Part shown: positions 1 to 6,127 of the stretch, piece by piece
How the letters are laid out: the number at the start of each line of letters is the position of its first letter
How positions within the stretch are numbered: position 1 is the stretch's first letter
From: an uncultured Pseudoteredinibacter sp.
GTDB lineage: Bacteria > Pseudomonadota > Gammaproteobacteria > Pseudomonadales > Cellvibrionaceae
DNA length: 64,000 bases
NCBI RefSeq assembly: GCF_947500695.1
Contig: NZ_CANMSS010000011.1
Location: forward strand, 1-64,000
Direction: 5' to 3'
Notes under the pieces: generated by a model
Seen by the model: only the letters and a program-made list of their open reading frames with translations
Database searches by the model: none
What the model was told of the DNA's origin: nothing
Position numbers and translations under genes: made by a program

Positions 1-57
1 TTCTCTTTTTGGTCTGTCCCATACTATACCTCTTTCATTGACAAAATTACTGTCCAT
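1..57 (-). CDS. Partial hypothetical cassette gene cut by left edge
   Basis: A minus-strand reading frame opens with ATG at 57 and stays open to base 1, reading MDSNFVNERGIVWDRPKRE. It lies where the next cassette of the array should begin, just upstream (in cassette terms) of the attC-like site at 64-127, and has the same orientation as the other cassettes. Only 19 residues are visible, so no function can be given. Composition and position favour a real cassette gene, but a chance open frame of this length cannot be excluded. Confidence 0.4.
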   Translation of the reverse strand, partial: MDSNFVNERGIVWDRPKRE

Positions 58-63
58 GAAAGT

Positions 64-127
64 GGTTACAGATCAGATGGTTTGGAGCGCAGCGGAAAAC
101 CAGTCCGACAACATGCGCTTGTTATAG
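64..127 (-). repeat. attC-like recombination site 1
   Basis: The right core GTTATAG (121-127) is clear and supplies the TAA stop of the 122-715 gene. Internal arms TGGTTT and AAACCA pair around GGAGCGCAGC. The left core is degenerate (GGTTACAG instead of RYYYAAC), so the left boundary is uncertain. Confidence 0.6.
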
Positions 128-715
128 CCTTACCACGGTATTTTGCTTACGTGGTTTGAGCAACTTTCTTTCTTGATCTGTAAATTGATGCTCTGCATCA
201 ACTTTATCCGAAACGTTTCTGGCAATCTCATTCATGAGCTCCAGGCCACCACCAAAGTTGAATAAATAAAGAGGCAAATATTCATTAGCTGATAGTTTTA
301 ATGTCAGAGTGCAACTATACATCGCGTCAACCATAGCCTGCTCTTTCAGTCTATGCTTGCCACCATAAAAGAAATTATGCCATTTTGATTTGGGCAATCC
401 CGGTATAACTTTTTCCAAGGCTGAAAGATCTACACTCAGGTTCACTGGTGCGCCTCTACTGAGTATGCCTCGATCCAGGCTCCATACCTCTTTTTCTTTA
501 TATTGCCTTAACCTGAAGTAACCAAAGGTCAATGCAGTCACTAGAACTATGCAACCAGCCATTATTTGACGAGTTCCAATGGCATATTCAAACCCCATAT
601 ATTCAAAGAGTGTAATTAGTCCTCCTGAGAATACGACTGCACCGAAGAATATTGAAACTAGAACAAACTCTAATAAGAGAGAAATCCCAACTCTGAATGT
701 GATTTTTGTTTTCAT
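122..715 (-). CDS. Cassette-encoded membrane protein, function unknown
   Basis: This 197-residue protein is not recognised. It has two hydrophobic segments near the N-terminus (about residues 8-34 and 47-66), then a polar domain of about 130 residues that ends in a basic tail. A two-pass inner-membrane protein with a cytoplasmic C-terminal domain is likely. Its TAA stop is formed by the attC core GTTATAG, so gene and recombination site overlap. An AGAG stretch precedes the ATG. It is the largest cassette product seen here. A real gene is likely from length, start and cassette position; the function is unknown. Confidence 0.72.
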   Translation of the reverse strand: MKTKITFRVGISLLLEFVLVSIFFGAVVFSGGLITLFEYMGFEYAIGTRQIMAGCIVLVTALTFGYFRLRQYKEKEVWSLDRGILSRGAPVNLSVDLSALEKVIPGLPKSKWHNFFYGGKHRLKEQAMVDAMYSCTLTLKLSANEYLPLYLFNFGGGLELMNEIARNVSDKVDAEHQFTDQERKLLKPRKQNTVVRL

Positions 716-724
716 ACTCTACTG

Positions 725-794
725 CTATAACGCTCAAAGCAGAGGTGGCGGAGCCATCCTGCCCGCAGGGCTTTACTGCCTTTTCTTGTTAAGT
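725..794 (-). repeat. attC-like recombination site 2
   Basis: Imperfect palindrome from CTATAAC (725-731) to GTTAAGT (788-794). The outer boxes CTCAAAGCAG and CTGCCTTTTC can pair, and inner arms surround GGAGCCATCCTGCCCGC. It follows the 3' end of the 797-1078 gene. Confidence 0.82.
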
Positions 795-796
795 AT

Positions 797-1078
797 TTAA
801 ACGCCACTAACTGTCCTACGTAAATCTTCCATATATGCCCAATTGGCTAGAGGGAACTCTTCATCTACAAGGGTTAGGAATATCCTTGTTTCTGCTGTAG
901 ATAGCTGCTCGAAATTCCATCCCGTGTCTGCGTCATATCCATGATCTAAAAGATAGTTCCATCGATGCTTATCACACAAAACCTCACCTGGAAGCCCAAT
1001 TTGTAGAAGATTCATGTGGTTCAGCCTTAGCCAAAACACCAATTCCTTTTCGCTTGTCTTATTCTTTATATAGCCCAT
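797..1078 (-). CDS. Cassette hypothetical protein
   Basis: A protein of about 93 residues, not recognised. I choose the ATG at 1078 (MGYIKNKTSEKELVFWLR); a TTG at 1087 in the same frame would add three residues, and neither start has a strong ribosome binding site. The sequence is acidic and aromatic-rich (WNYLLDHGYDADTGWNFEQL), with no membrane segment or signal peptide, so it is probably a small soluble protein. It fills the cassette between attC sites 2 and 3. Confidence 0.68.
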   Translation of the reverse strand: MGYIKNKTSEKELVFWLRLNHMNLLQIGLPGEVLCDKHRWNYLLDHGYDADTGWNFEQLSTAETRIFLTLVDEEFPLANWAYMEDLRRTVSGV

Positions 1079-1093
1079 ATCAACCAACTATAT

Positions 1094-1166
1094 ACTTAAC
1101 GCTTACAGCAGCGGGCTAATTTGGAGCAAGGCGGAAAATTGGTCCGCCTGCCTGTACTTGTTAAAT
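1094..1166 (-). repeat. attC-like recombination site 3
   Basis: From ACTTAAC (1094-1100) to GTTAAAT (1160-1166). The inner arms CTAATTT and AAAATTGG pair around GGAGCAAGGCGG. The right core contains the stop codon of the 1161-1481 gene. Confidence 0.82.
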
Positions 1167-1481
1167 ATTGCCATCGCCGCTCTCAGTCGCCTTAAAAATA
1201 TGGTACGCCCAAAATCCACCAACAAAAATACTACTGGCATAAATAGATAAGATTATTAGGTTATACTCTCGCTTTACGTCACCAAAAAAGTACCACCACA
1301 AATACCCACCACAAAAAAATGCTAGAGCAAATCCAATGTTGGCAACAACTATAGGCAGAGCTACAAAGATACTCTCATCATAAAGCTCACCCTTAAACGA
1401 CATAAAGTTAAGCGCTACACCCACTGCCATCGCAACTAGCAGACCAGCAAGCCCTATTCGATTTAGAAGGTTAAGTTTCAT
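1161..1481 (-). CDS. Cassette-encoded small integral membrane protein
   Basis: A 106-residue protein with three predicted membrane helices (about 9-29, 40-65 and 75-96), not recognised as a named family. An AAGG box lies about 5 bases upstream of the ATG. The TAA stop falls inside attC core GTTAAAT. The sequence is dominated by hydrophobic and aromatic residues (CGGYLWWYFFGD), with a short acidic C-terminus. An inner-membrane location is likely; the role is unknown. Confidence 0.72.
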   Translation of the reverse strand: MKLNLLNRIGLAGLLVAMAVGVALNFMSFKGELYDESIFVALPIVVANIGFALAFFCGGYLWWYFFGDVKREYNLIILSIYASSIFVGGFWAYHIFKATESGDGNI

Positions 1482-1504
1482 CTATACCTTACCAACTCCG
1501 TAGT

Positions 1505-1597
1505 ATTTAACGCTTTTAACAACGGTGGTTTTGGAGCTGCGAAGCAGCGGAAAAGCCGTCCGGCCCCAACGGGGCGAATTGCTTAAACTTGTTAGCT
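1505..1597 (-). repeat. attC-like recombination site 4
   Basis: From ATTTAAC (1505-1511) to GTTAGCT (1591-1597), 93 bp. The arms GGTTTTGGAGCTGC and GCAGCGGAAAAGCC pair, and a GCCCCAACGGGGC hairpin forms an extra branch in the unpaired half. Confidence 0.82.
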
Positions 1598-1598
1598 G

Positions 1599-2039
1599 CT
1601 ACTTCCAGAATTGCCACCATTTTTTTGAACTGACGGCTCTCATTGCTTCACCTTCGGCTTTCAGCTCTTGCCAGTTGGATTGGCCATCCTCTCCATATAC
1701 TTCACATTCATCTCCTTGTACCTTTGCATTGAGTGCAACAGCTATCTGATACATTTTTTTTATGATTTCATCGTCGGGGTTTTTAACTTTTATGTTGCCC
1801 TCAGAATAATCAAACCAAGCCATATTCCCATCTTTGTCATGACCAGAAAAACCAGTCCAGACAGCTAGGCCTTCGCTTTCCACTCTTAAAACCCCATTGG
1901 GAGTCTCTGCTTCTGCGTATCCGTCTAGCCTCATATCTGGTGAAGAATTTACAAAATTATTCCATTCATCAAGCGTTATCTGATCACCCTCTTCTTCAAA
2001 CCATTCTTCTTTTCTGGTGATGTGTAGATCGTATCCCAT
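1599..2039 (-). CDS. Cassette conserved hypothetical, GYDLHITRK-type
   Basis: A 146-residue soluble, acidic protein beginning MGYDLHITRKEEWF, with an AGGAG box about 5 bases before the ATG. The opening motif followed by a W-rich acidic middle (VWTGFSGHDKDGNMAWFDY) looks like a conserved family of unknown function that I believe recurs in bacterial genomes, but I cannot name it. The C-terminus is basic and tryptophan-rich (KKWWQFWK). No signal peptide or membrane segment is visible. Of the cassettes here it is one of the better bets for a folded, conserved protein. Confidence 0.75.
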   Translation of the reverse strand: MGYDLHITRKEEWFEEEGDQITLDEWNNFVNSSPDMRLDGYAEAETPNGVLRVESEGLAVWTGFSGHDKDGNMAWFDYSEGNIKVKNPDDEIIKKMYQIAVALNAKVQGDECEVYGEDGQSNWQELKAEGEAMRAVSSKKWWQFWK

Positions 2040-2053
2040 GATTCTCCTCAGAC

Positions 2054-2143
2054 AGCTAACGCCGCCAACAGCGGCCGAACGCTTTTCGTGAGGTCCAGCA
2101 CAAGTGTTTTTTGCTTGTGCGCTGTTGCTTGGCCTTGTTATGT
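2054..2143 (-). repeat. attC-like recombination site 5
   Basis: From AGCTAAC (2054-2060) to GTTATGT (2137-2143). Inner complementary boxes GCCGCCAACAGCGGCC and AGCACAAGTG/TTGCTTGTGC form the stem. Confidence 0.8.
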
Positions 2144-2150
2144 GACGCTA

Positions 2151-2495
2151 TCAATGAACATGCCCCGGTTCCCAAAACCAGTGTTTATGAGACTGGCTAT
2201 TAACCTTATCGCTTGTCGCATCATATCCGGATCCAACGTGTGAATATGGAGTAAACCCGATCCATATTGCCAAAACAACAGAAAGAGCATAAGAAAACCC
2301 ACTCAAAATCAACTTCTTTCTGTATGACTCACAAAGTAATCTCGCAGAAACAACAAGGATCGTGAGTAGATACAAAAACGCTATTGGGCCACCAAATACT
2401 AATAGGATCATTGGCAACCAAATGATGATGACAAAGGGCAATGCCCAAGTTAAGGCCAGCCTTTTCATCGCCATTGCCTTGCTACTTTTACACAT
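2151..2495 (-). CDS. Cassette-encoded small membrane protein
   Basis: A protein of about 114 residues with strongly hydrophobic stretches near residues 12-47 and 58-80, and a histidine-rich C-terminus (SQSHKHWFWEPGHVH). I place the start at the ATG ending at 2495, which is part of the attC core GTTATGT; an in-frame TTG 9 bases further upstream lies inside attC site 6 and is less likely. Two or three membrane helices are likely. Not recognised. Confidence 0.66.
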   Translation of the reverse strand: MCKSSKAMAMKRLALTWALPFVIIIWLPMILLVFGGPIAFLYLLTILVVSARLLCESYRKKLILSGFSYALSVVLAIWIGFTPYSHVGSGYDATSDKVNSQSHKHWFWEPGHVH

Positions 2496-2566
2496 AACGC
2501 TCAAATTTGCGGCGAACGACAGTGAGTCCGAGCGCCTTAGCGCTGAACAACATTTTCTTGTTAAAT
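2492..2566 (-). repeat. attC-like recombination site 6
   Basis: From ACATAAC (2492-2498) to GTTAAAT (2560-2566). Nearly identical over its whole length to site 7 at 2942-3016. The arms contain GTGAGTCCGAGCGC and GCGCTGAACAA. Confidence 0.84.
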
Positions 2567-2938
2567 GCCACGTTCTACCACCTTGTTGCTACCTATAAAT
2601 TCTTGGGCCTTTTTGAGGGCTTTAACCACCTTAATACGCTTTGACTCTTCCCGAAGGTAGAGCGGAAGGCGCTCATGCCATCGTTGAACCTCCCAATGAT
2701 CAGCCGCGCCTATATATTCACTTGTACTACCTGGGTGCTTAGTTTCGTAGTATGCCAGGCACTCTGAAAGTTGGTCAGTGTTTAAAAACTGAAAAGTGAA
2801 CCCACAAGCTTCAACGAAGTACACCCAGTTATCTCGGATATTGTCAAAATCCGACCTAGATTCGTGGCAGGCAGCTTCGCAGCCATACATGGCATTACCA
2901 TGATGTCCTTTAGTATATTTTTCCTTCCAGATTGCCAT
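2561..2938 (-). CDS. Cassette hypothetical protein
   Basis: A 125-residue, probably cytoplasmic protein, not named. It starts MAIWKEKYTKGHHGNAMYGC. The N-terminal third is Cys/His-rich (CEAACHESRSDF, then VEACGF), and the C-terminal part is helical and charged (HWEVQRWHERLPLYLREESK). This central-to-C-terminal pattern resembles a family I associate with integron cassettes, but that is from memory and unverified. The stop codon is supplied by the attC core GTTAAAT. Confidence 0.72.
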   Translation of the reverse strand: MAIWKEKYTKGHHGNAMYGCEAACHESRSDFDNIRDNWVYFVEACGFTFQFLNTDQLSECLAYYETKHPGSTSEYIGAADHWEVQRWHERLPLYLREESKRIKVVKALKKAQEFIGSNKVVERGI

Positions 2939-2941
2939 AGC

Positions 2942-3016
2942 ATTTAACGCTCAAATTTGCGGCGAACGATAGTGAGTCCGAGCGCGACAGCGCTGAACAA
3001 GATTTTCTTGTTATGA
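2942..3016 (-). repeat. attC-like recombination site 7
   Basis: From ATTTAAC (2942-2948) to GTTATGA (3010-3016). Only a handful of bases differ from site 6, mostly in the loop-proximal region, which points to a recent common origin of the two sites. Confidence 0.84.
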
Positions 3017-3358
3017 CTCATTTAATTTACAAATCTCCTGGCCTGCCTCAACAAATTGACCGCTTGAGACATAAATTTCTTCGATAGTGCCATCACAGGG
3101 CGCTACAACTTCAAATACATGTGAGGGTGTATCAATTTCAGCTATTATTTGGCCTGCCGATATGTAGGCCCCCGAGGTTATAAGCACTTTACATTCAGGT
3201 CCCATGTAAACTTCACCATGAGGATTTGCCGGCATTTCAAAGAAATCTGGCACTCGAACAATTCCCCCTTCTGGGAAGTACTGCTCCTCTTGCTGTATAT
3301 CTACAGAGCCTTGCTGCCCTAAAGCTCCGCTTAACCATTTAAGTAGCTTATCTTTCAC
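3011..3358 (-). CDS. Cassette protein with biotinyl/lipoyl-like domain lacking the lysine
   Basis: This 115-residue protein starts with GTG. After a variable N-terminal 30 residues, residues of about 50-112 read like a biotinyl/lipoyl barrel-sandwich hybrid: a first half with SGAYISAGQIIAEI and a second half with APCDGTIEEIYVSSGQFVEAGQEICKL. In carrier domains the hairpin between the halves holds a modifiable lysine; here that position reads IDTPSHVFEV with no lysine. It is therefore probably not a prosthetic-group carrier but a stand-alone domain with a structural or binding role, as in lysine-less members of the superfamily. The stop codon lies in the attC core GTTATGA. No carboxylase or dehydrogenase partner is near. 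Confidence 0.72.
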   Translation of the reverse strand: MKDKLLKWLSGALGQQGSVDIQQEEQYFPEGGIVRVPDFFEMPANPHGEVYMGPECKVLITSGAYISAGQIIAEIDTPSHVFEVVAPCDGTIEEIYVSSGQFVEAGQEICKLNES

Positions 3359-3376
3359 TTTTCACCATATTTAGAG

Positions 3377-3457
3377 TCATAACGCCGGTAGCAAAGGCGA
3401 GCGATAGCGAGTCCAGGCCGCGTTTTTTGCGGCCGATTTTGCCTACCCTTGTTAAAT
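3377..3457 (-). repeat. attC-like recombination site 8
   Basis: From TCATAAC (3377-3383) to GTTAAAT (3451-3457). The outer boxes GGTAGCAAAGGCG and GCCTACC pair, and an inner TTTTTTGCGGCC bulge is present. Confidence 0.82.
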
Positions 3458-3464
3458 GTTTGCA

Positions 3465-3797
3465 CTACTTTATACCTTGTAAGTAACTAATGACGTCCTC
3501 AGGGGTATTGAACAAACCGCGCCCTTCTACGTAGCCGATACTATCCGAGAATTCCAGTAAGGAAATTGATTCTGGGAAAGGTTTTAAATGATACTTACCA
3601 GAAACAACGGAAAATCTACCTCTCTCGTTTGGTACCGTAAACTCAACGGATAAACCGATACCATTTTCATCCCAGAAAACCCACAGCCCATCCTCTACGT
3701 CTATGCCTTCGCAATATGCGATTGCCGCCTCCCTTGTAGGGAAGATTTCTAAACCACGATCATCTGTTGAGAATGCGAATGTGATCATCTTGGACAT
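3465..3797 (-). CDS. Cassette hypothetical protein
   Basis: A 110-residue soluble protein, not named. It begins MSKMITFAFSTDDRGLEIFP, with an AYCEGIDVEDGLWVFWDENG segment and a C-terminal FNTPEDVISYLQGI helix. The first ATG overlaps the attC core (GTTAAATG); a second in-frame ATG three codons later would also serve. The layout of beta-strands followed by a terminal helix suggests a compact alpha/beta fold. I recall similar short proteins in integron cassettes but cannot verify it. Confidence 0.72.
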   Translation of the reverse strand: MSKMITFAFSTDDRGLEIFPTREAAIAYCEGIDVEDGLWVFWDENGIGLSVEFTVPNERGRFSVVSGKYHLKPFPESISLLEFSDSIGYVEGRGLFNTPEDVISYLQGIK

Positions 3798-3868
3798 TTA
3801 ACGCCCAAAGCAGCGGCGCGCGATAGCGCGTCCAGCCCGCAGGGCGATGCTGCCTTTGCTTGTTAAGT
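3796..3868 (-). repeat. attC-like recombination site 9
   Basis: From ATTTAAC (3796-3802) to GTTAAGT (3862-3868). The outer arms GCCCAAAGCAGC and GCTGCCTTTGC pair, and the inner GCGCGCGATAGCGCG adds a stem. It shares arms with site 13. Confidence 0.85.
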
Positions 3869-3876
3869 TTTTGTAT

Positions 3877-4173
3877 TTAGTTGAACTCATGGTCGCTATC
3901 TATTACTGCCTGGGCATCTTTGACTTTTGCGAGCATTTTGCACCTTGGGTAATTGACACTAGGGTCGTTTTTCGACCATGTTAAATGCACAAGCGCATAC
4001 CCCATTTCCCTTACCTCAAAAATAACATCATCGTTACTCTCATTCTTTGCAACAGCTTTGAACTGGCCCTTGAACTTATACAAGTGGCTTGATGGATGAA
4101 GCTCTCGATCCAACTCCGTTTCCAAAGCATCTGAATTGACAGGGATATTCCACGGCTCTTTTAAATGCAACAT
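3877..4173 (-). CDS. Cassette hypothetical protein
   Basis: A 98-residue soluble protein starting MLHLKEPWNIPVNSDALETE, with a GGAG box 5 bases before the ATG. A conserved-looking core follows: ELDRELHPSSHLYKFKGQFKA, AKNESNDDVIFEV, then VHLTWS and a C-terminal helix. No signal, membrane segment or catalytic motif is recognisable. The function is unknown; the start context and compact cassette support a real gene. Confidence 0.72.
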   Translation of the reverse strand: MLHLKEPWNIPVNSDALETELDRELHPSSHLYKFKGQFKAVAKNESNDDVIFEVREMGYALVHLTWSKNDPSVNYPRCKMLAKVKDAQAVIDSDHEFN

Positions 4174-4186
4174 CGATGCTCCGTAA

Positions 4187-4282
4187 ACTTAACGCCCAGC
4201 ACAATCGTCGGCTAAAGTGGCACGTAATTGCGCAGCAATTTGAGTGACACTTTCGACGGTCGGTTGCTGCTGCTTGTTAGGC
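4187..4282 (-). repeat. attC-like recombination site 10
   Basis: From ACTTAAC (4187-4193) to GTTAGGC (4276-4282), 96 bp. The arms AAAGTGGCAC and GTGACACTTT pair around GTAATTGCGCAGCAATT, giving a long hairpin. The right core gives the stop of the 4277-4732 gene. Confidence 0.83.
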
Positions 4283-4732
4283 ATTTACGCCCTCAATAAA
4301 TTCTTCGACTTTTAAAATGTCAGATCCCGATATTGTCTTAACTCCAAAATCATCTTCGCAAAGGATATCTGCAATATTAGAACCAGATAGGAATCTAAAA
4401 TGCTTGATTTTACTTAATCTACCCTGAGTCCTAAATTCTCCAAATTCAGCAAGCCATTCGGATTCAATAACTTCAAGTGCTGGATAATATGATCCACTTT
4501 TAGTTTCCGGTGGCTTAGCCGTGTCTTTAGACTGATCCATTGTGGGATGAGAGAATTCATCATGTATCGAGTAAGCTAAGGCCCCGTAAAAAGAGATTTG
4601 AAGATGATCTTTGTCTTCCCCGCAATCACAGATTATCGTCAAATTATTATCACATAAAGACAGAACCATAATGCCAAAGAGCATATCTGGCATATCAAAA
4701 TCGATCTCTAACTTTCTATAATGTTGGGCCAA
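4277..4732 (-). CDS. Cassette hypothetical protein
   Basis: A 151-residue acidic protein starting with TTG at 4732, preceded by AGGAG at 6 bases spacing, which supports the unusual start. It has no signal peptide. Cysteines sit in LTIICDCGEDKDHL. A loop around residues 65-80 is rich in K, S, T and P, and the C-terminal half is mixed (WLAEFGEFRTQGRLSKIKHFRF). Not recognised; a cytoplasmic protein is most likely. Confidence 0.68.
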   Translation of the reverse strand: MAQHYRKLEIDFDMPDMLFGIMVLSLCDNNLTIICDCGEDKDHLQISFYGALAYSIHDEFSHPTMDQSKDTAKPPETKSGSYYPALEVIESEWLAEFGEFRTQGRLSKIKHFRFLSGSNIADILCEDDFGVKTISGSDILKVEEFIEGVNA

Positions 4733-4745
4733 TACTTGCTCCTAT

Positions 4746-4865
4746 GCCTAACGCCTTGCTCACCAGCACATACTGCAGAGAGCGTTTTTGTGTGAAGATG
4801 GAGCGCAGCGACAGACACAAAAACGAGCGTAGCAGTATATGTCAGTGTGCAGCAACTTGTTATAT
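4746..4865 (-). repeat. attC-like recombination site 11 (long)
   Basis: From GCCTAAC (4746-4752) to GTTATAT (4859-4865), about 120 bp, the longest in the array. Long arms GCACATACTGC and GCAGTATATGT, and CGTTTTTGTGT and ACACAAAAACG, form a near-continuous hairpin. Confidence 0.83.
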
Positions 4866-5336
4866 TCCTTTTACTCCAGAAACAAAGTTATGGTAGGCAG
4901 ACCATTCAGGATCATTTTCCATCTCTATTTGTATCGGGTACACTTCATGCTCGGCTAAAAGCTCGTTAAGCTTACCCATCCATTCGTTGGAATCTTTAAC
5001 GTACCATATCCATTCTTTGCGTCCGTTGCCAGTTACAACCAGCATCAAATGCGATGTGCCGTTTATGTCAAGTGATGCTATTGCATCTTCAAAGGTGACC
5101 TGTTTCTCGTTCGTATTTTTATCAGGCATACCATTATTTTCTTCCTTTTCAAATGGCCAATATATATTTATCAAAATAGGAAAATCTGATTCCTTTTCTC
5201 CATCGGGAACACTTTGCATACTCCTATAAATGACAGGCTTTCCTTCTTGCTCACCTTTTGCTGTGAAATATATGTTTTCGGCATCTGCACTAGACATAAA
5301 AAATAACCATATTAAAAGGGTACTAAAAATCTTCAA
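4860..5336 (-). CDS. Cassette-encoded secreted protein, function unknown
   Basis: I place the start at the TTG ending at 5336 (reads M/L-KIFSTLLIWLFFMSSADA, a cleavable signal peptide ending in ADA), with AGAGGG upstream. That gives about 158 residues. The same frame is open to 5492, but that would translate straight through attC site 12 and is not credible. The mature part has ENIYFTAKGEQEGKPVIYRS and a WYVKDSNEWMGKLNELLAEHEVYPIQIEME C-terminal region, suggesting a small alpha/beta periplasmic domain. No named family. The stop lies in the attC core GTTATAT. Confidence 0.68.
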   Translation of the reverse strand: MKIFSTLLIWLFFMSSADAENIYFTAKGEQEGKPVIYRSMQSVPDGEKESDFPILINIYWPFEKEENNGMPDKNTNEKQVTFEDAIASLDINGTSHLMLVVTGNGRKEWIWYVKDSNEWMGKLNELLAEHEVYPIQIEMENDPEWSAYHNFVSGVKGI

Positions 5337-5358
5337 TTTCCACTGCCCTCTCGATGGA

Positions 5359-5440
5359 ATATAACGCCCGGCTTTGGGGCGCGCGTTTTTAGCGCGTCCT
5401 GCCGCGCAGTTCAGCGGCGAACAACAGCCACTTGTTATAC
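5359..5440 (-). repeat. attC-like recombination site 12
   Basis: From ATATAAC (5359-5365) to GTTATAC (5434-5440). The inner GCGCGCGTTTTTAGCGCG hairpin and arms GGCTTTGGGGCG and GCCACTTG complete the site. Confidence 0.8.
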
Positions 5441-5442
5441 AG

Positions 5443-5778
5443 TCACTTACTGCAACTGTAAGCATGACCAATGATGCTAGCGGTAGTACCACCTAGCTCG
5501 CTTTCACTCTGCGTTGCTTGCTGGACATGGACATACGTAGCTCCCAGATCAAAAGCTTTATTTCGAAGATCGTTACGAGAACCTTGAACAGCTGCATGGT
5601 TGGACGTGATATCATCTGTCCACCAATTGCCTTGACCTCCAACTACTTCTCCTAGGTAAGTGCACTCAGCTGATGGTTTTTCATTACTAATGAATACTAC
5701 CGACGCGCCGGGCTTAATCGGCTTCGCCGAACAAGCCGACAGAAGCAGTACAATGATCGATAGTCTAAAATAATTCAC
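5443..5778 (-). CDS. Cassette-encoded lipoprotein, DUF4156-like
   Basis: I choose the GTG at 5778 (NYFRLSIIVLLLSACSAK), preceded by AAGGAAG, over an upstream TTG at 5805 that lies inside attC site 13. The product is about 111 residues with a lipobox LLSAC at residues 13-17, so it is an acylated outer- or inner-membrane lipoprotein. The mature part (AECTYLGEVVGGQGNWWTDD, RNDLRNKAFDLGATYVHV, then GHAYSC) matches what I know of DUF4156/YjeI-type lipoproteins, with two cysteines probably forming a disulfide. The role of that family is not established. Confidence 0.75.
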   Translation of the reverse strand: MNYFRLSIIVLLLSACSAKPIKPGASVVFISNEKPSAECTYLGEVVGGQGNWWTDDITSNHAAVQGSRNDLRNKAFDLGATYVHVQQATQSESELGGTTASIIGHAYSCSK

Positions 5779-5792
5779 TATATCTTCCTTGT

Positions 5793-5877
5793 GTATAACG
5801 CCCAAAGCAGCGGCGAGCGTTAGCGAGTCCAGCCCGCGCGCTTTTTGCGTGGGCGATGCTGCCTTTGCTTGTTATAC
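5793..5877 (-). repeat. attC-like recombination site 13
   Basis: From GTATAAC (5793-5799) to GTTATAC (5871-5877). The outer arms GCCCAAAGCAGC and GCTGCCTTTGC match those of site 9. Confidence 0.85.
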
Positions 5878-5902
5878 GATTTTTTTGATTATTGCTCATA
5901 CT

Positions 5903-6127
5903 TTATAGCCGTATTGGCTTGTAGCTAAACACTTTTTCGGCATAACCATCTATGTCGAAGCTACCATCCCTATTATTAAATTCATCAGAATGGTATATGT
6001 AGTCTGTGTACTCTGGGTCAGGAGAGATTAGATCAAGTCTCTCAAGGACTTCAGATTCCCGCTCCTCACTTGGAATTGCAAGAAGTTCTAAAATCAAAGC
6101 CTTGAATTCGTCCTTAACTTGTTTCAT
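5903..6127 (-). CDS. Cassette hypothetical protein, array-proximal
   Basis: A 74-residue acidic protein (MKQVKDEFKALILELLAIPS...), with GAGTGGA just before its ATG. A helical first half with ERESEVLERLDLI is followed by DPEYTDYIYHSDEFNNRDGS. It resembles small immunity-like or regulatory proteins in size only; I do not assign a function. It is the cassette nearest the expected attI end, so if a promoter of the integron platform survives, this gene would be the first transcribed. Confidence 0.66.
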   Translation of the reverse strand: MKQVKDEFKALILELLAIPSEERESEVLERLDLISPDPEYTDYIYHSDEFNNRDGSFDIDGYAEKVFSYKPIRL

